64,000 nucleotides of DNA from Nonomuraea polychroma. Its GTDB lineage: Bacteria > Actinomycetota > Actinomycetes > Streptosporangiales > Streptosporangiaceae. This document shows, piece after piece, positions 17,701-25,537 of the stretch. How positions within the stretch are numbered: the first letter of the stretch is position 1; the number at the start of each line of letters is the position of its first letter. The notes beneath the pieces were generated by a model. It made no database searches and had not been told where the DNA came from. It saw only the letters and a list, made by a program, of their open reading frames with translations. The position numbers and the translations under genes are program-made. The stretch spans positions 11,249,501 through 11,313,500 of the forward strand of contig NZ_SAUN01000001.1 of the NCBI RefSeq assembly GCF_004011505.1. The letters run 5' to 3'.

Positions 17701-17964
17701 AAGGACTCCGAGGAGCCGGCGCCGCACCAACTGGAGCTGGCCAGGGGCACCGAGGAGGAGAAGCGCTCGCAGCTGGAGCGCCTGAGCACCTTCCACGAGC
17801 GCAACCGCTCGGAGGCGCCCGCCCAGCTGGCGCGGCTGCGCGAGGTGGCGATGTCGGAAGGCAACGCGTTCGAGGTGCTGATGGAGGCCGCCCGCCACTG
17901 CTCGCTCGGCCAGATCACGGAGGCGCTGTTCGAAGCGGGCGGCCAATACCGACGCAACGTGTGA
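14794..17964 (+). CDS. icmF: Fused isobutyryl-CoA mutase (IcmF)
   Basis: Single-chain adenosylcobalamin enzyme of 1056 residues that interconverts isobutyryl-CoA and n-butyryl-CoA. From the N-terminus: a B12-binding domain (FDGHDAAI, LGHNRSVEEI, SSYQGGH, GGGGGVI), a MeaB/G-chaperone GTPase with Walker A GTGGSGKSS (from residue 188) and NKYERRGAEDAL, then the mutase TIM barrel (GVSIATLDDM, TSVSMTINGPAP, ISGYHIAEAGA). This three-part order is diagnostic of IcmF rather than methylmalonyl-CoA mutase. The start is GTG 14794 after GAAGGAG. It links valine and fatty-acid metabolism and supplies branched or C4 CoA units. It seems monocistronic, with a hairpin after the stop. Confidence 0.95.
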   Translation: MHVPVHPVRFVTAAALFDGHDAAINIMRRILQSQGAEVIHLGHNRSVEEIVTAAIQEDVQGVAISSYQGGHVEFFTYLVELLRERGAGHVKVYGGGGGVIVPEEIDLLHSRGVTRIFSPEDGQRYGLPGMINKLIEDCDVELGDPPSVEAVVAGDQAALARAITLIEGGRGIEGLTADKHVPVLGITGTGGSGKSSLTDELVRRFRVDNDDKLRIAVIAIDPTRRRGGGALLGDRIRMNSLGPQVYFRSLATRGAANEVPACLDGVITACKAAGYDLVVVETPGIGQGDAGIVPHVDVPIYVMTPEFGAASQLEKIDMLDFAEAVVINKYERRGAEDALRDVRRQLVRNREAFGARPEDMPVFGTIAARYNDAGVTALYHHLKGLLLEEAGPGLLPQVSGRTSQASAAIVPPARSRYLAEIAETVRAYHAETLAQAEVARRRQQLAAVQELMDDDRLKELHAQADRELTEESRTLIDTWPAVKERYTADELVVKVRDREIHTPLWRETLSGNRVPRVALPRYTDHGDLLRFLRSENLPGTFPFTAGVFPFKREDEDPTRMFAGEGDAFRTNRRFKLLSHGQPATRLSTAFDSVTLYGHDPDPRPDIYGKVGTSGVSIATLDDMKVLYDGFDLTAPNTSVSMTINGPAPTILAFYLNTAIDQSLDRFRAEHGREPTPEEAAEVRARTLATVRGTVQADILKEDQGQNTCIFSTEFSLRMMADIQEWFIQNGVRNFYSVSISGYHIAEAGANPISQLAFTLANGLTYVEAYLARGMNIDDFAPNLSFFFSNGMDPEYSVLGRVARRIWAVAMRERYGAAERSQKLKYHIQTSGRSLHAQEMNFNDIRTTLQALIAIYDNCNSLHTNAFDEAVTTPTADSVRRAMAIQLIINREWGLARNENPLQGSFIIDELTDLVEEAVLAEFERLSDRGGVLGAMETGYQRGKIQDESMLYEMRKHDGSLPIIGVNTFTKDSEEPAPHQLELARGTEEEKRSQLERLSTFHERNRSEAPAQLARLREVAMSEGNAFEVLMEAARHCSLGQITEALFEAGGQYRRNV

Positions 17965-17965
17965 C

Positions 17966-17989
17966 GGGCTCCCGCCAGGGCGGGTTCCC
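17966..17989 (+). terminator. Terminator-like hairpin after icmF
   Basis: GGG-CT-CCCGC, a 4-base loop, then GCGGG-TT-CCC forms a stem with one internal mismatch loop just after the icmF stop. The U tract is poor, as is common in high-GC genomes. Confidence 0.45.
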
Positions 17990-18041
17990 GCCGCGCGGAT
18001 GACCTTCCCGGGGGCATGGCGGGAGCGGTGGAATCCACCCC

Positions 18042-20039
18042 ATGCCCCTCAACTTCCCCGCCAGGACGCTGACCGCCACAGCGCTCGCGGCGACAGTGCT
18101 GGCCGTGCCGACGGCCGCGCACGCGGACTCCCGGGAGTCCGCGCCCCCGGAGCCGGCGCTCCAAGAGGCGGAGATCACCCTCATCACCGGCGACCGGGTC
18201 CATTACGTGGACGGACCGGGCGAGCAGGACACCGTCACCGTGGACCGGCCGGACGGCGCGCAGGGCGGCGTCCAGGTCCTCCAGTCAGACGGGAAGGTCT
18301 ACGTTCTGCCGGACGAGGCCGTGCCGCTGATCGCGGCCGAGCGGCTCGACCGGCGGTTGTTCGACGTCGCCGGCCTGGCCGCCATGGGTTACCAGGGCAC
18401 GCCGCCGGTGATCGTCACGTACTCGGGCGTCATGCCGCGCTCGATGACCGGCGCCCAGGTCGTCAGGGCGCTGCCCAGCGTCAAGGGGGCGGCACTCCAG
18501 GTCGGGGCGGACCCGCGCCCGTTCTGGAACACGATCGCCGCACCCGCGGCCAGGTCGGGCGGCATCGCCAAGGTCTGGCTCGACGGCAAGGCCAAGGTCA
18601 CGCTGAAGGAGAGCGTGCCGCAGGTCGGCGCCCCGCAGGCGTGGGCCGCCGGCTACGACGGCAAGGGCGTCAAGGTCGCCGTGCTCGACACCGGCGTCGA
18701 CGACACCCACCCCGACCTCCAGGGCCGCATCACCGAGTCCGCCAGCTTCGTTCCCGACGAAACCGTCGACCGCGACGGACTCGCACCTAGCGAGGAGGTC
18801 AAGGACGTCAACGGGCACGGCACCCACGTCGCCTCCACGGTCGCCGGCACCGGCGCCGCCTCGGACGGCGCGAACAAGGGCGTCGCCCCCGGCGCGGACC
18901 TGCTCGTCGGCAAGGTGCTCGGCGACAACGGCTACGGCCAGGACTCGTGGATCATCGCAGGCATGGAGTGGGCCGCGGCCAGGGCGAAAGTCGTCAGCAT
19001 GAGCCTGGGCAGCGACGTGCCCGACGGCGGCGCCGACCCGATGGCCCAGGCGGTGGACAACCTGTCGAAGCAGCACGGCACGCTGTTCGTGATCGCGGCA
19101 GGCAACAGCTACGGCGAGGGCACGATCGGCGCGCCCGGCTCCGCCGCCTTGGCGCTGACCGTGGGCGCGGTGGACAAGAGCGACGAGCGGGCCGACTTCT
19201 CCAGCATGGGGCCGCTCGACAGGACGTACGGGCTCAAGCCGGACCTCTCCGCTCCCGGCGTGGGGATCAACGCGGCGCACTCGTCGTACAACGACGAGGC
19301 GAGCGGGCCGTACTGGAAGCTGGACGGTACCTCCATGGCCACCCCGCACGTCGCGGGCGCGGCGGCCATCCTGGTGCAGCGGCATCCGGACTGGACCGGG
19401 CAGCAGGTCAAGGACGCCCTGATGAGTTCGGCGAAGGCGCTGCCGTACACGCCGTTCCAGCAGGGAACCGGGCGGCTTGACGTGGCCGCGTCCGTCAGCG
19501 CGACGCTCACGGCCACGGGCTCGCTGCCCACGGCCTTCTACGACTGGCCGCACGCCGCCGATGACCCCAAGACGGCCAGGACGATCGTCTACCGCAACGA
19601 CGGCGAGGCCGAGATCGCCCTCGACCTGGCCGTCACGGGCTCCGACGCGGCCGGCCTGTCCACGGCGAAGCTCACCGTGCCCGCGCACGGCACCGCCGAG
19701 GCCACGCTCACCATCGACCCGGCGAAGGTGACCCTAGCCCAGGAAGCCTGTGTCCCACGCAACGCGCTCACACAGCGCCACACCGACCTGCGCAACGAGT
19801 TCTACGAGCGGGTGAAGGAGCGCGGAGCGACACCGGACGTCGAGGTCCGGCTGCGCGAGCAGATCACAAAGCTGAAGAAGACCGTTGCGAACAAGGACAA
19901 GGAGCTCGTCCGGCTGCGGGCCGACGTTCCCGCGCTGGTCCGCGTCGTGAACGCACTGACCGCCGAGAACACCGAGCTGCGCGAGGAGCTTCAACTAGCT
20001 GCGACCAACGTCGTTCCGCTACGGGCACGGGAACCCTGA
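18042..20039 (+). pseudogene. S8 subtilisin-like secreted protease, truncated and fused to a transposon protein tail
   Basis: The open frame encodes 665 residues. Residues 1-28 are a Sec signal peptide ending near AHA. An inhibitor-like propeptide follows, then a subtilase domain with the full triad D216 (VLDTGVD), H259 (GHGTHVAS) and S431 (GTSMATPH). The post-catalytic beta region breaks off near residue 565 (DPAKVTLAQ). From there the frame continues with an unrelated tail, VPRNALTQRHTDLRNEFYER, then a coiled coil (LTAENTELREEL). That tail matches the C-terminus of small helper proteins of Tn554-like elements. Family members with long C-terminal regions normally exceed 1000 residues, so this looks like a deletion junction near 19735-19745. 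Protease activity may remain. Confidence 0.75.
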
Positions 20040-20144
20040 CGGTCCTGCGGTTATCTAGGGTTATCAGGAGAACTAGCAGGTCAGCTGCTTGAAGGCCTGT
20101 CAGGAACGTTAGGCAAGTAGAGGGAAGCTCGGCTGCGCCGGGGC

Positions 20145-20447
20145 ATGCTGGAGTCCATGAGAGATGATCAGGTAACCGCTGCTGTCCGTGTGCTGATCAA
20201 TCAGTGCGACCCCGAAGGCCTGTTAGGCATGGGGGCTCCTGAGGACGAGTACGACCCTGAAGTGCGTGATCTCACCGCTCTGGTGTGTGGTGAGGAAGAG
20301 ATCACAGCCGAGGCTGTAGGCGCGGTCTGGAACCGATGGTTCAACGAGGTCTCCGAGTGGTCCACCCGGAAACCTGAGCAAGTCAATGAGGTTGCGGCCC
20401 CGCTGGAGAGACTTCGTGGCCAGCAACAGCGCTCGAATCTGCCCTGA
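20145..20447 (+). CDS. Small acidic protein, DUF1871-like
   Basis: Hypothetical protein of 100 residues. The segment INQCDPEGLLGMGAPEDEYD followed by PEVRDLTALV recalls the DUF1871 type of small proteins (usual form DPxGLLxxGAPxDEYDxEV), whose function is not known. It lies just after the transposon-tail junction, so it may have been brought in with that element. ATG at 20157, with GGAG just before it, is an alternative start. Confidence 0.6.
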   Translation: MLESMRDDQVTAAVRVLINQCDPEGLLGMGAPEDEYDPEVRDLTALVCGEEEITAEAVGAVWNRWFNEVSEWSTRKPEQVNEVAAPLERLRGQQQRSNLP

Positions 20448-20601
20448 TCGGAGGGATCAGGATCGCCAGCTCGGCGAGCGGGTCGTCATTTCGGTAGTAG
20501 TAGCCCAAGCGTCGCCGGTGCCTCCCAGGCCGTCAGATGCCGGTCCGAATAAGCCGATAATCGACTCGCCGCGTCAGCGGGAATGCCGATGTAATACCGC
20601 C

Positions 20602-21360
20602 ATGCGCATCACCTCGGAAACGTTCACTGACGGCATCCGCGAACAGCTCTTCACCATCGGAGACATCCCCGGGGTGCTCTGGACGCCCGCCGAAGGCTCC
20701 GGTCCCCGCCCACTGGTCTTGATCGGGCACGGCGGCGGCCAGCACAAGAAGGGATGGGAGGTCGTCTCCCGCGCCTTCCCCTACGTCACCTCCTGCGGCT
20801 TCGCGGTCGCCGCGATCGACGCGCCAGGTACCGGCGACAGGCCGGAACACCCGGAAATCCGGCGGCTCGTCGCGCTCATCCAGGAACGAGAGGCCGCGGG
20901 CGAGCCCTTCTGGTTCGGCCCGGAGTGGCCCGCCCTCAACGAAACCGTGGCGGCGCAGCTCATCCCCGACTGGCAGACCACCCTCGACGCGCTCCAGAAA
21001 CTGGATTCCGTCGGCGACAGCCAGCCCGTGGGGTACTACGGCCTGTCCCAGGCCGGTGAGATGGGCATCCGCCTCGTCGCGGCCGAATCCCGGATCAAAG
21101 CCGCGGTCCTCGGCCTCACCGGAAGCGACTGGCTCACCGACACTGCGGCGCGGATCACAATCCCGGTCGAGTTCTTGCTGCAGTGGGACGATGAAGGCAA
21201 TCCGCGGGACTCAGTCATGAAGCTGTTCGACGCACTCGGCTCCGCCGAGAAAACCCTGCACGCCAACCCCGGCAGCCACTTTCGAGTCCCATCTTTCGAA
21301 ATCGACAGCTCGATCCGATTCTTCGCTCGGCACCTGGGTAGCGCTGGCAGTAGCTTCTGA
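20602..21360 (+). CDS. Alpha/beta hydrolase (dienelactone-hydrolase-like)
   Basis: Soluble protein of 252 residues with an alpha/beta-hydrolase fold. The oxyanion loop is IGHGGGQHK and the nucleophile elbow YYGLSQAGEMG with Ser149; Ala replaces the usual second Gly (GLSQA). The Asp in WDDEGNP and the His in NPGSHFRV could complete the triad. It has no signal peptide. The ATG at 20602 is chosen because homology begins there; the upstream frame is unlike coding DNA. The substrate is unknown, and it sits in a mobile-element scar zone. Confidence 0.82.
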   Translation: MRITSETFTDGIREQLFTIGDIPGVLWTPAEGSGPRPLVLIGHGGGQHKKGWEVVSRAFPYVTSCGFAVAAIDAPGTGDRPEHPEIRRLVALIQEREAAGEPFWFGPEWPALNETVAAQLIPDWQTTLDALQKLDSVGDSQPVGYYGLSQAGEMGIRLVAAESRIKAAVLGLTGSDWLTDTAARITIPVEFLLQWDDEGNPRDSVMKLFDALGSAEKTLHANPGSHFRVPSFEIDSSIRFFARHLGSAGSSF

Positions 21361-21798
21361 CACCACCGGCGCCGACGCGATGGCACAGCCGAGCAAGCCG
21401 TAGTCGTCAACCGCGGCTACCACCCGTTCAGGCCGGTAGTACCGAGGCAGTGCACCTGACATGCCTGACATGGCTGAAGACCCCTGAATACTGGTGAGGC
21501 AAGTACGCGCTGATTTTGTTCGCGAGAACGCGAGCCAGATGTTGGTCACTTTCGGCGCCACTTCGCTGGCCTACCGCGTGCGAGTGTTCGTGAGAACGAG
21601 CGCCACTTGTTGACCATGGCCGAGATCCTGGCGAGGTAAGCACACGTCGCCAGATGACTCTCCGTAGAACTCGGCCGCCGTGATGAACGATGTGGATGCG
21701 CCTTCTGCCGAAATGAGGGTGCACGGCGCTTAACTACCTCGCGATGCTTTGAAGTCCCTAACACGATCTGCTGAATAGATGTTGATCAGCGCCACGAT
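21361..21798. other. Intergenic scar with repeat copies, no gene seen
   Basis: No credible gene. Two related sequences on the minus strand, 21513-21561 (would encode APKVTNIWLAFSRTK) and 21584-21615, resemble the repeat cluster at 24123-24216 in inverse orientation. The rest looks like decayed mobile-element DNA. Confidence 0.5.
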
Positions 21799-22044
21799 GT
21801 GAAAATCAGCCTCGCTCGGTGGAGCGCGAGTGAGGCGTGGGTCGTCGACGACCTATGGGATCTGATCGAACCGTTGCTGCCACCCTGGCCTGACAAAGCA
21901 CCTGGGCCACGGTCGGTCCCGGACGAGGTCTACGCGCCGACCGTGGGCGAGTTTCTCCCCGGGTTCGCCGCGCTCCCGCCGTCCGCATTCGGGGATTCGG
22001 CCGTCGGGGCCGATGCGATCGACGGGTATCCGGGCCGCGCTTGA
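21799..22044 (+). pseudogene. IS5-family transposase N-terminal fragment
   Basis: The frame gives SEAWVVDDLWDLIEPLLPPW followed by PDKAPGPRSVPDE, the start of the DUF4096-type domain of IS5-family transposases (usual form DELWELIEPLLPPWP). Similarity ends about 40 residues in, and the rest of the frame is unrelated sequence ending at 22044. No DDE catalytic region remains. It is a dead fragment next to the ECF sigma factor gene. Confidence 0.65.
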
Positions 22045-22069
22045 GTCCCGGCTGGCCGAGCTGGAGAAG

Positions 22070-23284
22070 TCAGCTCAGCGTGGCCGCCTTGCGCAGCAGC
22101 ACTGAGCGTTCGCGCTGGTTGGCGCACAGCCGGGCCGCCAGCTCCAGCTCGGCGCGCGCCTCCGGTCGCCGTCCGAGTCGGGCCAGCAGCTCACCGCGTA
22201 CGGTCGGAACCAAATGCGAACCGGGGAGCCGGTCCAAGGCGATCAGCTCGTCCACGATGGCCAGGGCTTGCGCCGGACCCGAGGCCATGGCAACGGCGAC
22301 GGCCCGATTGAGCTCGACCACCGGCGAGGGCGCGACCCGGCCGAGTGCCTCGTAGAGCACCACGATCCGGTCCCAGTCGGTCGCCTCGACCGAGGGCGCC
22401 GACGCGTGGGTGGCGGCGATCGCGGCCTGCAGGCCGTAGGGGCCGAGGCCACGAGTCGATGCCTTGGCCAGCGCGGCCAGCCCACGGCGGATCGCCGAGA
22501 AGTCCCACCGCCGCCGGTCCTGCTCCTCCAGCAGGACCGGCGAACCGTCCGGGCCGGTCCGGGCCGGGAAACGCGCGGCCGTCAGCTCGCACAACGCCAG
22601 CAGGCCGTGCACCTCCGGCTCGTCCGGCTGCAACGCGGCCAGCGTGCGGGCCAGCCGGATCGCCTCGTACGCGACGTCGGGGCGCAACAGCCGGTCGCCC
22701 GACGTGGCCGTCGACCCCTCGGTGAAGATCACGTAGAGGACGCTGAGCACGCCGCCCAGCCGCTCCCGGCGCTCGGCGGCCGGCGGCAGCTCGAACGGCA
22801 CCCCGGCCGCCGCGATCGTCTTCTTGCCCCGGGTGATGCGGGCCTGCACGGTCGGCACGGGTACGAGGAACGCGCGGGCGATCTCCTCGCTGGACAGGCC
22901 GCCGACCACGCGCAGGGTCAGCGCCACCCGGGCCTCAGGGGAGAGCACCGGGTGGCAGCTGATGAACATCAGCGCCAGCACGTCGTCATCGATCTTGTCG
23001 GGATCGATTTCCTCGTCAACCACCAGGTCGGCCGCCAGCAGGGCGTATCGGTCCTGAAGGGCGGTCCGGCGGCGGATCGCGTCGATCGCCCGCCGCCGGG
23101 CCGTGGCCATCAGCCAGCCGGCCGGATCGGTCGGAGAGGTGAGCGGCCACGACACCAGCGCCTCGGCCACCGCCTCCTGGGCGGCGTCCTCGGCCAACCC
23201 GAAATCGCCGGTGAACCGGGTCAGCGCGGCGACGATCCGCGCCGACTCGATCCGCCAGACGGCCTCGACATCGGCCGTACCCAT
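22070..23284 (-). CDS. ECF42-group RNA polymerase sigma factor
   Basis: Sigma factor of 404 residues. The N-terminal sigma-70 region 2 (FGLAEDAAQEAVAEALVSWP) and region 4 (SEEIARAFLVPVPTVQARIT) are followed by a long C-terminal extension with TPR-like helices (LGPYGLQAAIAATHA, VVELNRAVAVAMA, RAELELAARLC). This architecture and a neighbouring DGPF/YCII gene are the signature of the ECF42 group, which lacks a classical anti-sigma factor. It lies 43 bases downstream of the YCII gene and is probably co-transcribed with it. The promoter at 23750-23775 suggests self-activation. Confidence 0.92.
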   Translation of the reverse strand: MGTADVEAVWRIESARIVAALTRFTGDFGLAEDAAQEAVAEALVSWPLTSPTDPAGWLMATARRRAIDAIRRRTALQDRYALLAADLVVDEEIDPDKIDDDVLALMFISCHPVLSPEARVALTLRVVGGLSSEEIARAFLVPVPTVQARITRGKKTIAAAGVPFELPPAAERRERLGGVLSVLYVIFTEGSTATSGDRLLRPDVAYEAIRLARTLAALQPDEPEVHGLLALCELTAARFPARTGPDGSPVLLEEQDRRRWDFSAIRRGLAALAKASTRGLGPYGLQAAIAATHASAPSVEATDWDRIVVLYEALGRVAPSPVVELNRAVAVAMASGPAQALAIVDELIALDRLPGSHLVPTVRGELLARLGRRPEARAELELAARLCANQRERSVLLRKAATLS

Positions 23285-23327
23285 CAGATCTGGCCGTTGC
23301 TCTCGCGCCCGGCCCAGCCCTTGATGA

Positions 23328-23699
23328 TCACTCGTCGACCTGCGGGACCTCGTCGCTCCCGGGCACCCGCCGGACCTCGATCTTGGACCCGGGGGCCGCC
23401 GGGACCCGCTTGGCCCACTCGACCGCCTCCTGTTTCGAGGCGACGTCGAGCAGGAAGAAGCCCCCGAACAGTTCCTTGGTCTCGCCGTACGGCCCGTCCG
23501 TGACCACCGGGGCCTCGCCGCTGAAGTCGACCACGACGCCCTGGCCCGGATCGTCCAGCCCTTCCGCCGCCAGGAGAACGCCGGCTTTGACCATCTCCTC
23601 GATGAACTGGCGGGTCGTGGCCATCATCTCGTCGATGTTGGCCATCATGGCCGCGTTCGACTCGTCGGTGCCCCGCATGATCAGCAGGTACTTCGGCAT
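23328..23699 (-). CDS. YCII/DGPF-domain protein
   Basis: Small cytoplasmic protein of 123 residues with the YCII-related fold and the namesake motif TDGPYGETKEL (DGPF block). It starts MPKYLLIMRG, typical of the family, and GAGGAGAACGCG precedes the ATG. DGPF proteins are the regular partners of ECF42 sigma factors and are usually their targets; their biochemical role is not established. It lies upstream of the sigma factor on the same strand. Confidence 0.9.
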   Translation of the reverse strand: MPKYLLIMRGTDESNAAMMANIDEMMATTRQFIEEMVKAGVLLAAEGLDDPGQGVVVDFSGEAPVVTDGPYGETKELFGGFFLLDVASKQEAVEWAKRVPAAPGSKIEVRRVPGSDEVPQVDE

Positions 23700-23749
23700 C
23701 GCGTTCTCCTCGTCCGGCGGGGCCGCCTCTCGGCCCTCGCACCCAAAGG

Positions 23750-23775
23750 TCGAACGAGCGGCCCGCGGATCGACA
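23750..23775 (-). promoter_or_regulatory. Candidate ECF42 promoter upstream of the YCII gene
   Basis: On the minus strand TGTCGA (23775-23770), a 17-base spacer, then CGA (23752-23750), about 50 bases upstream of the YCII ATG. As I recall, ECF42 promoters have a conserved TGTCGA -35 element and a CGA-type -10. This fit supports autoregulation of the pair. Confidence 0.55.
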
Positions 23776-24293
23776 CGGCCCCGGAGAAATCTCTCGCCGC
23801 GACGTAGCCGATCCCTCCGACTTGGGTTTCGCCCGTCAGAGCGGCCCCTGAGCGATGGCTGACGTGGACGCCCTGCTGATCAGAAAGCTTATCGTCGTAT
23901 CGTTGGAAGGCGGCGACGCTCACACGGATCTGGGGAAAGCATTCGGGACGCGCTCAGTGACTCTTTCCGCTACCGGGCTGAAGATAGCGACGGGAATCTT
24001 CAGCGGCGTTTCGCCCGCGGCGCACTCTCTTGCCGCAGACAACGCGCGGCCGGCCTCCCATGGTTCGTCACTATGCGTGAGCGGAGATCCGTTCGACGCC
24101 GGGCGCGGCCGTCGCAACCGGTGTGGCGCCGAAACTCACGAACATCGAGAGCGGGGAGATCTCGCTGGCGCCCGAACTCAGCGACATCTGGCGCCGGAAC
24201 TCACGAACAAAACCATACGCGCCAACCTTACCTGCCTCACATGGCCTGACTACTGACAGCCACCCAAGATAACACCAGACACACTTCTCCCAG
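23776..24293. other. Long gap without a credible gene; hairpin and triple repeat
   Basis: Beyond the ECF42 promoter this stretch has no convincing gene. It holds a 9-base stem hairpin (GCTGAAGAT / ATCTTCAGC, 23977-24004) and three imperfect copies of a roughly 24-base repeat at 24123-24216 (core TGGCGCC...AACTCACGAAC). The latter are related to the inverted copies at 21513-21615. It reads as mobile-element residue. Confidence 0.5.
24123..24216 (+). repeat. Three imperfect copies of a 24-base repeat
   Basis: Copies at 24123-24145, 24165-24188 and 24188-24214 share TGGCGCC(C/G)GAACTCA. In translation they give VAPKLTNIE, LAPELSDIW and SRTKP, close to the APKVTNIW...SRTK of the minus-strand copy at 21513-21561. 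The two sites therefore face each other around the ECF42 module. Confidence 0.55.
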
Positions 24294-24944
24294 ATGACGA
24301 GGACGCGAAGCCTTAAACCTCAACACGCCCACTTGACAGGGAACCAGGCGGCGGCGCGGAAACGGGCACGCTCGTTCTCCACGGCGCCCTTCGTGGCGGT
24401 GCCCCCGGGATCCAACACGGCCGAGGACCAGGCCGTGGATCGCGGGGTGGAGTATTTCGTCGTGGTGGAGCGCGAGTTCCTGGCCGGGCCCGGGGCGGTG
24501 GCCGAGACGATCGACTCCCTGCGCAGGGGCGTGCAGGTCAGGGTGACGGACAAGCTGCCCATCAAGCTGATGATGGCCGACAGCGAGCTCGCCCTGGTGC
24601 CGCTGACGACCGAGCCCGGCGGCGAGCCGGCCGCCGTGCTCCTGCACCGCAGTGGGCTGCTGGCCGCCGTGGAGGCACTGTTCGACGCGGTATGGCAGCG
24701 GGCGTACCCGTTGCGCCTGAACACGGCGGAGGCGTTCGACGAGCAGCCGGAGTCCTCCGTCACGGAGCTGGACAGGAAGATCCTCGGACTGCTCCTGTCG
24801 GGGCTGACCGACGAGGCGGTGGCGGGACAGCTGGACCTGTCGCTGCGCACGCTCCAGCGGCGGCTGCGGGCGCTGATGGATCTGGCGGGCGTGCGCACCC
24901 GCGCCCAGCTCGGCTGGCACGCCGCCCGCAACGACTGGGCCTGA
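24294..24944 (+). CDS. LuxR-type HTH regulator, N-terminally truncated
   Basis: A 216-residue frame. Residues 27-120 match the middle domain of TrmB/LuxR hybrid regulators (FVAVPPGSNTAEDQAVDRGV, VEYFVVVEREFLAGPG, RVTDKLPIKLMM). The C-terminus is a LuxR helix-turn-helix (LLLSGLTDEAVAGQLDLSLR, TLQRRLRALMDLAGVRTR). Full-length relatives have about 100 further N-terminal residues with a TrmB-like winged helix, missing here. Upstream is repeat/IS debris, so the 5' end was probably lost. It may still bind DNA, but signal sensing is doubtful. Confidence 0.7.
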   Translation: MTRTRSLKPQHAHLTGNQAAARKRARSFSTAPFVAVPPGSNTAEDQAVDRGVEYFVVVEREFLAGPGAVAETIDSLRRGVQVRVTDKLPIKLMMADSELALVPLTTEPGGEPAAVLLHRSGLLAAVEALFDAVWQRAYPLRLNTAEAFDEQPESSVTELDRKILGLLLSGLTDEAVAGQLDLSLRTLQRRLRALMDLAGVRTRAQLGWHAARNDWA

Positions 24945-24996
24945 TCCTGACGCGGATAAGATCCGGGATCGGGAACACGGCTATCAGGAGGCTTTC

Positions 24997-25497
24997 ATGT
25001 CAGACGTCACATTCAAGGGCAACCCCATCACCGTGGGCGGCACCTTCCCGCAGCCCGGCGACAGCGCGCCCGCCTTCCGCCTGGTGGGCAACGACTTGGC
25101 GGAGCGCTCCCTGGAGGACTTCGGCCAGGCCACCAAGGTGCTCAACATCTTCCCGAGCGTCGACACTGGCGTCTGCGCGGCCTCGGTGCGGCGCTTCAAC
25201 CAGGTGGCCGCCGAGCACCCCGGCGTCGAGGTGCTCTGCGTGTCCGCCGACCTGCCGTTCGCGCAGAAGCGGTTCTGCGGCGCCGAGGGCCTCGACAACG
25301 TGACCATGTTGTCGCTCATGCGCGGCCGCGAGTTCCTGGCCGACTACGGCGTGGCGCAGGAGTCCGGGCCGCTGGCGGGGCTGGCCGCGCGTGCGGTGGT
25401 GGTGCTCGACGGCGACAACAAGGTGATCTACTCCGAGCTGGTGCCGGAGATCACGCAGGAGCCCGACTACGAGGGCGCGCTGAGCGCCCTCAAGTAG
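24997..25497 (+). CDS. tpx: Thiol peroxidase
   Basis: Atypical 2-Cys peroxiredoxin of 166 residues that reduces hydrogen peroxide and lipid hydroperoxides with thioredoxin. The peroxidatic C60 is in PSVDTGVCA and the resolving C94 in KRFCG, the spacing of Tpx. The N-terminal FKGNPITVGG is characteristic. AGGAGG lies about 6 bases before the ATG. It is cytoplasmic and seemingly monocistronic, followed by a short hairpin. Confidence 0.96.
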   Translation: MSDVTFKGNPITVGGTFPQPGDSAPAFRLVGNDLAERSLEDFGQATKVLNIFPSVDTGVCAASVRRFNQVAAEHPGVEVLCVSADLPFAQKRFCGAEGLDNVTMLSLMRGREFLADYGVAQESGPLAGLAARAVVVLDGDNKVIYSELVPEITQEPDYEGALSALK

Positions 25498-25512
25498 GCC
25501 TCACGGGAGGCC
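25497..25512 (+). terminator. Short hairpin overlapping the tpx stop codon
   Basis: GGCCTC-ACGG-GAGGCC, a perfect 6-base stem beginning within the tpx TAG. No T tract follows, so it is a weak candidate. It lies between convergent genes. Confidence 0.3.
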
Positions 25513-25537
25513 GCGGTCAGCGCACTCGAAGATGACC

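Noticed and set aside
15808..17946. Long minus-strand open frame antisense to icmF
   Set aside because: No domain or start signal; icmF on the other strand has full-length, diagnostic motifs.
23855..24256. 133-residue frame in the gap between YCII and the LuxR-type gene
   Set aside because: No ribosome site, no recognisable motif, and it runs over the repeat cluster; treated as non-coding.
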